NCBI GenBank assembly: GCA_003290165.1
Contig: QNQO01000542.1
Span: forward strand, 372,001-436,000
Direction of reading: 5' to 3'
DNA from: Berberis thunbergii
Lineage: Eukaryota; Streptophyta; Magnoliopsida; Ranunculales; Berberidaceae
DNA: 64,000 bases
Numbering within the stretch: position 1 is the first letter of the stretch; each line of letters starts with the position of its first letter. The position numbers were made by a program, and so were the translations under genes. This document shows positions 44,001 through 54,800 of this stretch, in pieces. The notes beneath the pieces are model-generated. The model had not been told where the DNA came from. It was given only the letters and a program-made list of their open reading frames with translations, and did no database searches.

Positions 44001-45323
44001 AATAAGAGAAAAGCTAATGTTTAAGAACCGTGTTTTCATCTTCTTCACAAGTATCACATGTAATGTGACCAATATTCTCGAATTGCATAAATTGTGTTTG
44101 ATTGAGTGTGATTTCCTTTGTTTCTTTGCATCAGCCAAAGCAATACTCTAAGGCTGCAATCTCTTCTACATGGAGATTAGGACATCTGTTTTACGTAAGC
44201 AGGCTTCAGTATAATAATAGTACTGCTTTATTTTAATGGTAGCTAGGCCTCAAAATTAATTAATTTGAAAATCTATCACATGGCTACATGCACACATTGT
44301 TGGCAAATAAACATAAACACATTTTTCTAAGCGTACATAAAACATGTTAGATAAATAGCATGAGCCTCAAGGTTCCCAATTGTTTGTTATGATGCAACTT
44401 ATGCATCAAAGTCTGTGATGCTTGATTCTAGGTCAAGTTTACTAAGTGACTTAGAACAAGTAAAATATTTCAAACTTTAAAATAAAATCTGAGTGAAGTC
44501 AAACCTTCTTCTAAAGGGATTTTAGAAGTTCCTTCCTCTGGCTGAAGATGAGCTACAGAGATCTCAGCCTTGGAAGTCACAATACTTTGTTGGATAGATT
44601 CATTTTGATCTAATTTTTCTGAAATGATAATTCCTCGAGATTTGGTTATCTGACCTCCTGTTTCTTTTGCTACCACCTTCCCTGCATCCTCTCGAGTCAG
44701 TGATTTTTTAGGACCAACAGGGACCACACTGGAATCCTTCTTGTTTGAAATTCTATTTGCCTGTTTAGAAGTCTTAGTCTGAAAACGCAGAGAAATGATA
44801 AAAGCAATCAAATCATTCCGCAAAATAGAATAGGAAGCTTAAAACTCATAAAACCAATTAAGAAATAGAACAAAGAAAAAACATTAGCATTTTCAATCTA
44901 CTTTATTGTCAACATTTGATGATGAACATCATTTTTTTTTTTTTTACTATTTCTTATGATCATGTGATAATTTACAACTGCTTAAATATTGCAATTTGCA
45001 AGTTTCAAACAACAATATACAATAAGAAGGCACACCTGAACTTTTGCTGCACCTATAACGCTCTTGTATGAATGTTCACAGAAGACATTACTGACATCCT
45101 TAAGCACCACCCTCCTCTTACTCTGAGGACCATCAAAAACTGAAGAGTTGGGATTATTTTCACCCAAGGCTGGCCTTTTCGAATTACTACGAAGAGCCCT
45201 CTTTTGAACCTGATTTGTTGATGGTTTAGAAGGGAGCATTCCCCCACAAGTGCGGGCTCGAGCTCGAGTGATCCGTGCAGAAGGTTCTCCAAAAGAACCA
45301 GTAACTATGTTTTCTTTGTTCAT
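38069..45323 (-). CDS. CYCA2: A2-type cyclin, 479 aa, 11 coding exons
   Basis: Mitotic A-type cyclin, regulatory subunit of CDKA/CDKB, nuclear. Coding exons on -: 45323-45036, 44778-44505, 41777-41656, 41145-41053, 40529-40396, 39933-39858, 38969-38893, 38804-38768, 38653-38504, 38419-38285, 38122-38069. All junctions are GT-AG and phases match, giving 1440 nt with TGA. It starts MNKENIVTG, as A2 cyclins do. Destruction-box-like RVVLKDVSN is at 71-79; [14 protein letters not shown] ends at 228; the hydrophobic-patch motif MRGIM is at 249-253 in [17 protein letters not shown] at 304-308. The second cyclin fold includes [16 protein letters not shown] and [18 protein letters not shown]; the end is [11 protein letters not shown]. 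Length is normal for the group. Intron 2 (2.7 kb) holds a MITE. If exon 10 were not spliced, the frame would end 11 codons later at 38252, an alternative C-terminus. Confidence 0.93.
41946..42245 (+). repeat. Possible SINE/TRIM remnant in cyclin intron 2
   Basis: GATTAACAAAAGATTGGTTTG (about 41961) and CCTGACAAAAGATTGGTTCG (about 42162) are two related modules. After the first comes ATGGTATCAGAGTTTTGG (42031), which resembles the initiator-Met tRNA primer-binding site or the 3' part of a tRNA-derived repeat. Too decayed to classify. Confidence 0.3.
43380..43958. mobile_element. hAT-like MITE family M, copy A (563 bp), in cyclin intron 2
   Basis: The element is 43388-43950, flanked by TTTGGTCT at 43380-43387 and 43951-43958. 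The left end is CTATGCAGTTAAAAC; the right end on - is CTGTGCAGTTAAAAC. The inside is rich in ATAACGG/CCGTTAT words and shares TCGTATGAGAGTGAGATCG and the GTCATAACGTAACG region with copy B. No transposase. Confidence 0.85.
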
Positions 45324-47555
45324 AGTTACCGACTTTAAAGAGCAGCAAAGCTAGTGTTTAAACTTGATATCAGTTCATAAAACCTGCACAAACATGACTG
45401 GCTCAGAGTCTACAGACAGAAAAGATAAATTAACAAGGCAACAATAGGAAGAGAACGAATTGCAAATAATTTAATGATGCGAACAATGGAAGAAGCATAA
45501 CAATGTGAAAGTACTCTATCAATATTTATGGATCCTCATCCAAATCAATCTGCTTTTCCTAAAGATGGAATTAGTCTAAGAGGTGACTCTCAGCCAAGAG
45601 AAGAAGCGATTTGTTACTTTTCTTCTTAAACAGTATATGTCACAATGTAATTGTTGGCTTAGATAATGAATTTCAGTGTCCTTAGGATTATGTTAAGCCC
45701 GCAAACTTGCATACAATGTAACAGTATAAAGCGAAACAACTAAAGGCAAAAAGAAAAGCAACAACACGCCATAACACAATAATTTACATGGTCCACCAAA
45801 ATTGCTAAATGCACCAACTAGTCCATTGAAAGCCTTGATTTCACTATGAAATGTAAAACAACATTAACTACATATGTCAATCAAATATAAACAGCTCAAA
45901 GTCTCCCTCATTGTGACAACTTTCACAATAGCAAAAGGTATTTTTTTTCTCTCTTCTTCCTCACACAGCCATCAGAGAACAAATTCTTTATAACTATTTA
46001 ACAAGTTAGAAAGAATTCAACAACTTTCCTCTAAAAACAGTTTAACCAAAAAACTCCAACAAAACACCCAAAAAAACAAACAATCCTATGCGAGCAAGAT
46101 CAATCTCACAAAAGTTTGGATCAATCTATGGTTGTGTTTAGGCACAAAACATTACCAAATCCTATCAATTACTTTTGTAGGTTAGTTTTGTTTCTAGAAT
46201 CGTGTCTTGGATTGCTCTATTCATTTTTTTACCTCTTAATTTAACCAAGTTCAATGAACTTCACCTCTTAATTTAATTGAGATCAATCTCATGAAAGTCA
46301 TGCATCTTTCTTAGGTCTCCTTCCCAAGGCAAAGGGGAAAAAAATAAAAAAATATATACTCGCTCACAAGCACAATTACGGCTGGGTTGCGCTTATGACC
46401 TTATGCTCATTCAGTGTTAATGAGGAGGGAAGGTGGGGTTGGCTCTGAGCGTAGTTGTTTCTTTTAGTTCTAAATTCGAAGGCATCTGAGATTGATTCAA
46501 CCTGACTCAAGGAAGTGTAACAAGAAGATGCAAATGTTCACTCCACAATTTGAAAAGAAAAGAGTTAAACTAACCAGAAATCGCCATAGTGAATGATTCA
46601 GCTATATCAATCAAAGATCACTTTTTTACTGGAATCGGTACGTCTAATCTGACATTTCTCCTATTGGAACTGCCTGAGTTGTCCCTCCCATAGCCATAAT
46701 GGACAGGACTAGTAGCGGGTAGTACAGGGAAGGTCTAGAGTGTGTTCTGGTATTAGGTGTGAGACAAGGACAAGGACTCAAAGTCCTCTGTGTGGTTGGC
46801 TCCCAAACATTAGGGGGCTGTTAAATCATCTCATGTTATCTTTTCTATCTTGTTTCCACTATAGGATGATCTCATTGTACATATTCTATGTTCCTAATAA
46901 ACATTCAGATCCTTAAAAAATCTGTAAAACATAAAACGAAAAGAGCCAACAAAGTTTCAAAACTCAGAAACCAGATGCTTGGCCAAGAGATAATTCGAAA
47001 GTTGCAAACTTTGTCTGCTAAACGAGAATCTAAACAGCAAAAATCAAGTACCTAAACAGATCAATCAAACAACACTTAAAACTTGGTAATCCAAATGAGA
47101 ACTAACAACAATGGGTTGATAGTCACAATCCAATTTAAACAAAAATGCCAACCACACACACTCCAAACCTAAATCCACACAATCAGATACATCAGACACC
47201 ACAAAAACAGAAATTTACGAACCCCCATTGCTTAAACCTTCACCACAAACACAATCCCAATCAAATAATCAAAACCCCATTATGAAAAGAAAAAAAAACT
47301 AAAAACAAAAAATAGAACACAAAATCAATCAGTCAGAGTAAGAGAGTTACAAAGAAGGGGGGCATGCAAGAATAGAGGCAAAAAAGCCTTCAACACAACA
47401 CACAATGTAGTGATTAGAAGCACCTCACTGCAAATCTCCGACCCAAAACTGCAAGATTACAACTTTATCGATCTAACACAAAACCCTAAACAGGTTTACA
47501 TACAAATCAAGAAAGGGTCTTTGAAAAAACCAAGAAAGGGTCATAGAGAACGGAC

Positions 47556-47690
47556 CTTTCTCTGCTTTTTTCGAACTCTGAAGAGACCTCTCAAATGGCC
47601 GCCCGAACAAAATAGTAGGGTTTTGTACGGACGACCATCAAGAAGCAGAGATAGAGAGAGAGAGATGAAATGAAATTAGCAGATAAGAGA
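47556..47690 (-). promoter_or_regulatory. Probable non-coding first exon of the cyclin gene
   Basis: Pyrimidine-rich on - (CTCTCTCTCTCTATCTCTG), ending in a good donor AAAG/GTCCGTT. This agrees with a 5' UTR exon whose partner begins at 45383. Inferred; needs a transcript. Confidence 0.4.
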
Positions 47691-47703
47691 GAAAAGTGAG
47701 TGA

Positions 47704-47711
47704 GTATATAA
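47704..47711 (-). promoter_or_regulatory. Probable TATA box of the cyclin gene
   Basis: TTATATAC on -, about 25-30 bp upstream of the CT-rich presumed transcription start. Further upstream (47735-47745, + strand) GAGCGGGAT resembles weakly the GCGGGAAA E2F site expected in cell-cycle genes. Confidence 0.4.
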
Positions 47712-47977
47712 TGAATGAGGGTGTGAGGGAGCGTGAGCGGGATAGGTGTTGAGTTCAAACATCTGAAAACACAGAGATTAGTAGGAAATGACACAAATAG
47801 GCATCTGATTTTTTTGTCAAATCTTGGTTAAATGGAAAGTTTTTATTTTTCATTCACACCCACATTATTCTATCTCCTCATACCATTTCTTCGTACCCTA
47901 GTGGATGTCCTACGTAGATGAAATGCGGATGATGATTTTTATGCCTTAAACATGAAAATGGAAGGAATGATACATGT

Positions 47978-48644
47978 GTATAAATGGAGTAATTCTAGGG
48001 AGCCTGCATTGGTAGCTTGGGAGACTGTCCGGACCCTCCCAGGCATGTTCCTGGGAGCATGTTTGGTACGTGAACCCAACACCTCGGCTCCCTCAAGCTC
48101 TTAACCTCTCCTCCGCCTCCTCCCTCAAGCTCTTCGATTAGTGTGTTGATCTTTGCTCTTCCTTTCAGATACAAAAATTACAGTTTTTCGATACAAAAAT
48201 TTCAACGCAAAGCACTATTCTTCCTATTCGATTAGTGTGTTGATCTTTGCTCTTCCTTTCAGATCGACGCTTTCTTCTCGGCTTTGGTCACCGATCTCTA
48301 ATCGATCGACCCTTCCTGAAGAAATCGAAGAGCAGATCGGAGGGATAGTGAATTTGGTGGTGACCTCGTCGAGATTGCCCATCTGCACATGAAGAAATGG
48401 AAGTTTTGCAAGCCTTCCTGCAAGAAATGGAAGGTCTGCTTCATGCAGTTAGGGGAACCTTCGACAATTCTTGGCGACTCTGCATTTCTGCCCAGAAATA
48501 TACAAGTGGGGGGACCTCCTTGGATTCCTTTTTGGTTTTCTTCTGAATTCAAGTGCCAAACACCCTCCCAGGCATGTGCCTAGGAGGGTCTTGACAGTCT
48601 CCCAGGCTACCAACACGGGCTCCCTAGAATTACTCGTATAAATG
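47978..48644. mobile_element. Mutator-like element (649 bp), long TIRs, 9-bp target duplication
   Basis: The element is 47987-48635, flanked by exact GTATAAATG at 47978-47986 and 48636-48644. Terminal inverted repeats of about 75 bp start GAGTAATTCTAGGGAGCC on both sides and continue through GGGAGACTGTC and CCCTCCCAGGCATG. The ~500-bp interior is not palindromic and contains a 36-bp exact repeat (CGATTAGTGTGTTGATC...) at about 48136 and 48230. It ends some exon-like words with CTTTCAG, so it may be a captured host fragment (Pack-MULE), but no protein family was recognised. Confidence 0.87.
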
Positions 48645-51046
48645 ATATATATTTCAACACTAATCTTAGTTACAATGTAGCATCATATGACACCTTGATG
48701 CCAACACCCCAGATGGCCTTATGAAGCAAATAGAGACCTGAGAAAGAAAAATCATGGATGTATATGTTTTCACCCAATAAAGTAAGCATGTATCCAACAC
48801 TCCCAATTTTAGGCCGTCGGGTTTTATAGTCACTTTTTTACTAGATTTTATGTTTTTTACACTTCTAAGAGAAGAGGTAAAAATACTCAAACTTGACAAA
48901 AAAATGACTTTAAAGCCTGACTATGTAGACATACTCATCCAACACATTTTGATAAAGGTTCCGTAAGCTTTGAAATATACCATGTATTTAGAAAGTATGA
49001 CCATTTCTATTGTGCCTAGCTTCAGTGTCAGAGACTTGCAAGTCACATGTAGCATTCATTCATGTTTCTTAGAGCACAAGGTATGCTATGAAATGTTATA
49101 TCACTAATTATACATGGATTTGGATCACTAAAGAGGAGTGGACGGTCTCTACCCCGCCATGTCTTTTTTGGTGCACGTATCCTGAGCGGAGTGGACGGTC
49201 TCCACCCCGCCACGTCGCTTCCCTCGCCCATTTCCTCGACATTTAGAATTGCTCATATTATATAGCCAAAGAATAGTTGAAGAAATAAATTTTTTTAATA
49301 TTTTTAAACTAGTGCAGTGGGGTTTAAGCTTTGCTGGTGGATAAATTAGGTGTGAAGAGGCTTGGTCAGGCTGGATGGGTTTGTACTCAAGCTCAACCCT
49401 AGGCCAACCTAATGTTTGTAAACCCCATTGTGACTCTATCTGAAATCTAAATGGGTTGGATTTCTTTAGGTTGTCAACTTAGCTCGTCAGGGCATAGGTT
49501 AGACTTATTGATCTTTAATTTGGCTAGGCAACCAGGGTAGATAGTCATTTTTTTTGTTAGGGTTTGAACTTTTTATAATTTTATTTATTTTCTTTAAAAC
49601 ACAATTACAAACATCATTTATAAAATGGGTAAAATTGTCAAAAAACCCAACCCTGACCAAAAAATGGTTGTCTAGAATTGTTGATTGATCTTTAGTCCAA
49701 GTAAATTCAGTTTCAAAATTTTAACCCTAGCTCTACCCATCATAGCGTTGGGATAGGGTAATTAAGTTGGAGATAACCCTATAATATTTATGTTGATTTT
49801 AAAGTTTCATGTTTACGTTAGTTGCATTGTACTCAACGTGCATGACACATGCTGCTGCCAGTTCGCAATTATGAAAACCACAGAAATAATAATATGACCA
49901 TTAAAAACTAAAATATAAAACGACAAATGTTGTTCTTGCTAATTATGACTACCCTAAAAAGAAAATGAACCACAAATATTGTTGTCGCTACTTATGAAAT
50001 GCCCCAAAAAAGAAAGAGTACGGACAAGTTTTGTTAGTGCTAATTATGACTATCCAAATCAAATAAAAGGAAACGACAAATATTGTTGGCCAATGAAATG
50101 GTATCTCGTTGACCACAACTAATTTCTCGAGAGAAAAAAAATTCCATTTGTTTAAGGTGAACTAAGAAAATGCTCCTTTTAACACGGAAAATGGCAGAAG
50201 CTAATAATATTTCCGGATCTAGTATGCAGCCATAACTTGAAAGATTAATTCACCTAAAAATTTTCAAGCAACCATTAATTCACCCAAAAATTTTCAAGCA
50301 ATCATACACATCTTCAGTTTTTAGATTGTTTTGCACATGCATACTTCGAGATCAAAATAATTAAATTAACCAAAGATGAAAATTGAAGAAATTTGCAAGG
50401 TTTGGCAATAAAAGCTTCCTTATTTGCGCGACAACCTATACTTACAACAAATTTAAAATATTTAATGATGTGTCACTTTCTTTAGGTTTTTTTTTTTCAC
50501 TCAATAAAAAATGTTAGGATATTATGATTATTATTAATATATTTTTTTACATTATTTCACACTAAATATTCTAAGAAATTGTGTCTATTTTATAATACAT
50601 CTCAATATCTAGTGTTAGACTTTAAACCCTGTAGTCTTTGGATGTTTTATAGCTAAAGCTAGCAAACCAATTGCAACTCAACGAATATGTGTCATGGAGT
50701 GAAGGAGCATGTATATATACTCCATTGTTGACTAGCCTTAGACATAGAATGTAGTCGTTTAGATGGACCATGAGCAACATGGACGCTAGGTGGCAGTAAC
50801 CTCTAATTAGCTTTTTACGATATAGTTTGGTTATAGGACAGTTATTTTCAGGTGTGAATTATTAAAACGACCAATGACCCAATTAAACAAAAGGGTGATA
50901 GTGTGAAGTAGCTTGCTATGCGACAATTAGGTATCAGTAATTGCCTAATTGGAGACATGAGACTAAAGAGAAAATATTGAGATAATGAAGGAAAATAATC
51001 AAGAAGATAACTAGAGTGAGGGATTTGAAACGAGGGTTTCACTGAT

Positions 51047-51077
<31 letters not shown>

Positions 51078-51821
51078 ACCTAGTTATGGTGAAGCTTAAT
51101 GATATTGAGGGTGCACATAGCTCTAGTGTCAGAATCAGTTCCCTTATCTGAATTTCAGACAAAAAGACAGCATTATTTTTTGTCGAGGTTTGACTCTGAC
51201 AGAATCGTTTTATGTGGAAAACAAAAACACATTTTTGGTGAAAACTAGAGGCTCTGATTGGAGCACAAATCCAAATCAATTTTGGGTTTCTGGGAAATTA
51301 AAAACATTTTTTTCTCTACTTCCGTCTAAGATTCCACATTTATCAATCTTCCAAAAGAGAAAGATTTGGATAGATTTCATGCCACTTTACGTGATTCTGA
51401 CGAAATCTCGAGGAAAAATTTGCTAATTAGGGCAATATTGGATTGAAATTGAATACTTTTCCATGAAATGTATTAGAAGATGAGAAAAAGGTGAGAACTT
51501 GATATTGGGGTTATCCAATACAAGAGAAAGTTGGGAGCTTTTTGGCTTGTGGTTGAAGCAAGCAAGCAAGCTGGCGTTTTGGAAGGAAGGTTTTTTTTTT
51601 TTTTTGAAAGGCAAAAAAATAATAATAATAAAAATACGAGGAGGGTAGTTGGTGGTGAGTTTAAAAGGCATTTCTTCATTTGCTTGCTTGCTTGGGTTGG
51701 TGAGTAGTCAGTTGGCTTGGTTTCTATAGAGAATTCAAAGTTAGGGTTTGTTTCAGGTTGAAGAGTTAGAGTTTGGGTTTGAGTGATTTGGGAAGAAGAA
51801 GAAGAGGAAAGGGGAATTGAG
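48645..51821. other. Intergenic region between the divergent cyclin and aminotransferase genes
   Basis: No gene. AT-rich with a 29-bp tandem duplication (TTAATTCACC-AAAAATTTTC) at about 50244-50302 and an A run at 51058-51078. The last 300 bp before 51822 form the probable promoter and leader of the aminotransferase gene (purine-rich GGAAGAAGAAGAAGAGG leader). Confidence 0.5.
49123..49250. mobile_element. Truncated copy of the 8260-8460 Mutator-type MITE
   Basis: On - it starts GAGCAATTCTAAATGTCG then AGGAAATGGGCGAGG and GGCGGGGTGGAGACCGTCC, matching the arm of 8260-8460. The inverted partner GGAGTGGACGGTCTCTACC is present at the left, but its outer ~40 bases are gone. This explains why no target duplication is found. 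Confidence 0.7.
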
Positions 51822-54800
51822 ATGGGGACTGTGCTTAGGCTTGCAAAGAGGGCTTTGGAGACTGAGACACCTGTCATGGTTGAGGTATTTAATTCGTTTA
51901 GTGTATGTGTATTTTTCATGGAGGGATCTATTTTCGGTTTGTCTGGTGGTATTGGATTCATTAGTGTGTGTTTTACGAGGATGGATCAAATTTTGATTGT
52001 ATTTTGGGATTTGATGGTGGTGGTATTTTGTTTTGCAATTTTGCAGATACAGGAATTGCTCAGAGGAATCAAGGGTGCAGTTTCGCTGGCTCAGGTCTGT
52101 TTGCTTAGCCTTATCCTTTTCTTTTTCCACAGAATACTCCAAATGTGTGATTAGAGCTACTTATTATGGAATTGTTTTTATCATATCATAAATTTTGCTT
52201 AGTTTTTCGAATATTTTTCTAGATCATAAACATTGGGAATTCACTTCATGATTGACCCCGTATGCATTACCGGCACCACCTCCATGCAAATACATTGCCG
52301 GGTGAAAAAACGGCGTTTTAGTTAGGTTTGTTATAGATCGTAAACAGAGGGAATTCAATTTGTGATGTAACTCCTACACATTAGTCATTAACACCACCAC
52401 TCCATTCAAACACATCGCCAGGGTGAAGGCGACGTTTTAGTTGAGATTGGTTTCCCTAATGCGCTGAGGAAAACATCGGATGGGATAAATGGGGGGGGGC
52501 GAGGGGAGGATGATCAAAATTTTGCTTGGATCCAACTTTAGTACTGTGATATTAATTTGGGTATGGAAGGCCGGCAAGGAGAACGGTTTCACAGTTTATT
52601 CTTATTTTTTAAGTGTGGCCAACATCCACTTTACCAAAACTTCTAGGTTTCCGGTGAAATTGGTTTGGAAGAAGGGGATTCCTGTAAGAGTTTCTTTCCT
52701 TGTGCGGATATCGGTTTGAGATAATATTCCTTCTAAAGAGGATCTGTTGAATAGAGGGCTAAACGCTGATGTTAACTGTGTCATGACTAGTTCGGAGTCA
52801 GAAAGCTTCAAGCATTAGTTCCTTCATTGTTTTTTGTCAAGTCTAAACTTGGAGACATTTTAAGGCACTTGTTCGGTTTGAGTGGCCCGGGTCAGTAAAG
52901 GTGCTCTTGAAAGATTGAAGGCACCAACTGTTCTGTCTTCTAAATAAATCTTTGGAAGGACGAAGGGGATACCATTGGCTAGCTGTTGGGTGTTATAGAA
53001 GGTCAGGAACAGCAAGATACTTAATAATAATAAAGTAAGCCTTATTGATGTTAGTGGTATTGCTATGAACGTGTTTGGTCACTACATGGGCTAAGACGCT
53101 TGAGTTTCCCAACTGCCGGCTTTCAAATGATTATTCTCCAATTCTCTGTATGTAAAGTTTAGGATGTTATTGGGTGTGAGTCATTGAGGTTTGAGGATGT
53201 CAATAAAACCTTTAAAAAAGATAAAATAGTTAGTAATAGTGAATAAGTTGTTTCTTAATATCACTGATCTTTGTATTCTGTAACCTGTTATGTGATTTTC
53301 TTAGTCACCTATTAATGAAATCTTTGTTGTTTGATTGATAATTTAAAAAAAATGAAGTTGTTGAACCCAAGGAAGGCCATATGATTTTGAGTATTTATTG
53401 TATTTTATCACCATCGTGTTCACCTGAGAACTGATTGCTATTAGAGAAGTGTTGAAAAATAGGTGCATGGAGAGTGACTATGGTTTTGTGCTTTGTTGAG
53501 AGGATCTGGAGACAATAGGTTTTGAATTATGACATGGCTACATATGTTTCACATCACTTTTGGGTCGCTTTGAGATGCATTGGGCATTCTGAATGTCTTA
53601 TTGACTTGTGGCAAAGTTAGAGATGTCACACGTTATTAATGAAAAATAAAAAAGGTTTTTTTTGGCACCTAAGCAGTTAAAACGGATAACGGATCCATAA
53701 CGGTTCAAGAGCGGTATAGGTTATAACGCGATATATCGGAATGTAACGGTATATAACGAAATAGTTTTTTAATATATTTTTAATATTCCACAAAGTATTA
53801 ATGTATTATAGAGTAAAAAAGTAAATCATGTTCATAACATTAAATTAAAAAAAAAACATTAATAAAAACACCGTCCCTTCGTATGAGAGTGAGATCGCAA
53901 TAGAGAGTGTGATCGACTCTTCATCTTCTTCCCTTCATATTCTACTCTCGTTCTTCGTCAAACGGCGAGGTGACGGCTAGCTCAAGTTCGTTTTTTCTAT
54001 GAGTTTAGGGTTTTCATTCGATCGAGAATGAATTGGGTATTTTTTTTAATGTATTAGAACAAAACGATAAAACGGGGTTATTGAAAAAAAACTTTATCTC
54101 AATACCGGTCATATAACGCCGTTATATCGGAGTTGTGATATCATAACGTGATAATGTCATAACGTAACGGCTCACCCCCGTTAAGAGTTATAACACCGTT
54201 TTAACTGCACAGTTTGACACTTCTTTATTATGTTGTTGTAATGTGTCATGAACTTCTTGTTTGTAATCAAGGATTTCTTGACACCTCTTTATGTTGTTGT
54301 GTAAAATAAAACTCTTATGTCCCTCTCTCTTTCTCCACCTTCTGTCTCTGAAGACTGGATCAAAATATATACATGGTTACAGTTTCACTGTAGAGTTCAA
54401 GTTTGTTTCACTGGTTAAATTATTGTTATTTATCTCTTATCCGCTGAAATTCATTCTATCATCGCATTGTGGTGTAGGGCATAGTGTATTGGCAACCGCC
54501 CAAGCAGGCATTGGAGAAGGTAACGGCGATGGTATGGGATCCTTCGACTAGTTGTTACGGTGCAGATGAAGGTCTGCCAGAGCTAAGGGAGGCATTGAGA
54601 AAAAAGGTATTTCACATCTAGAGTAGCCTTTCAGCTTGTCTATGTTGAAGAGTACTGCTATGAGCTTTAGAACCTGATATAGTGATTCTTTAGCTTGGAA
54701 TGCCACATGATCCTACAGATTCTTAGACTCTCAGTATATTTGAATTATTTAAATTGATGATATTTAGGACATTAAAGATTTTTAAGGAGTTCTTTGATAT

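Larger units (their letters stand above)
38894..47555 (-). other. Large introns and 5' UTR intron of the cyclin gene
   Basis: Introns 2 (41778-44504) and 6 (38970-39857) are the longest in the coding part. Upstream of the ATG an acceptor (TTTGTGCAG/G, exon 45383-45324) and a donor (AAAG/GTCCG at about 47556) suggest one 5' UTR intron of about 2.2 kb. No other gene was seen inside. Frames here on + are not recognised. Confidence 0.45.

Noticed and set aside
47410..47673. 87-codon frame on +
   Set aside because: Antisense to the cyclin leader; basic low-complexity composition and no family.
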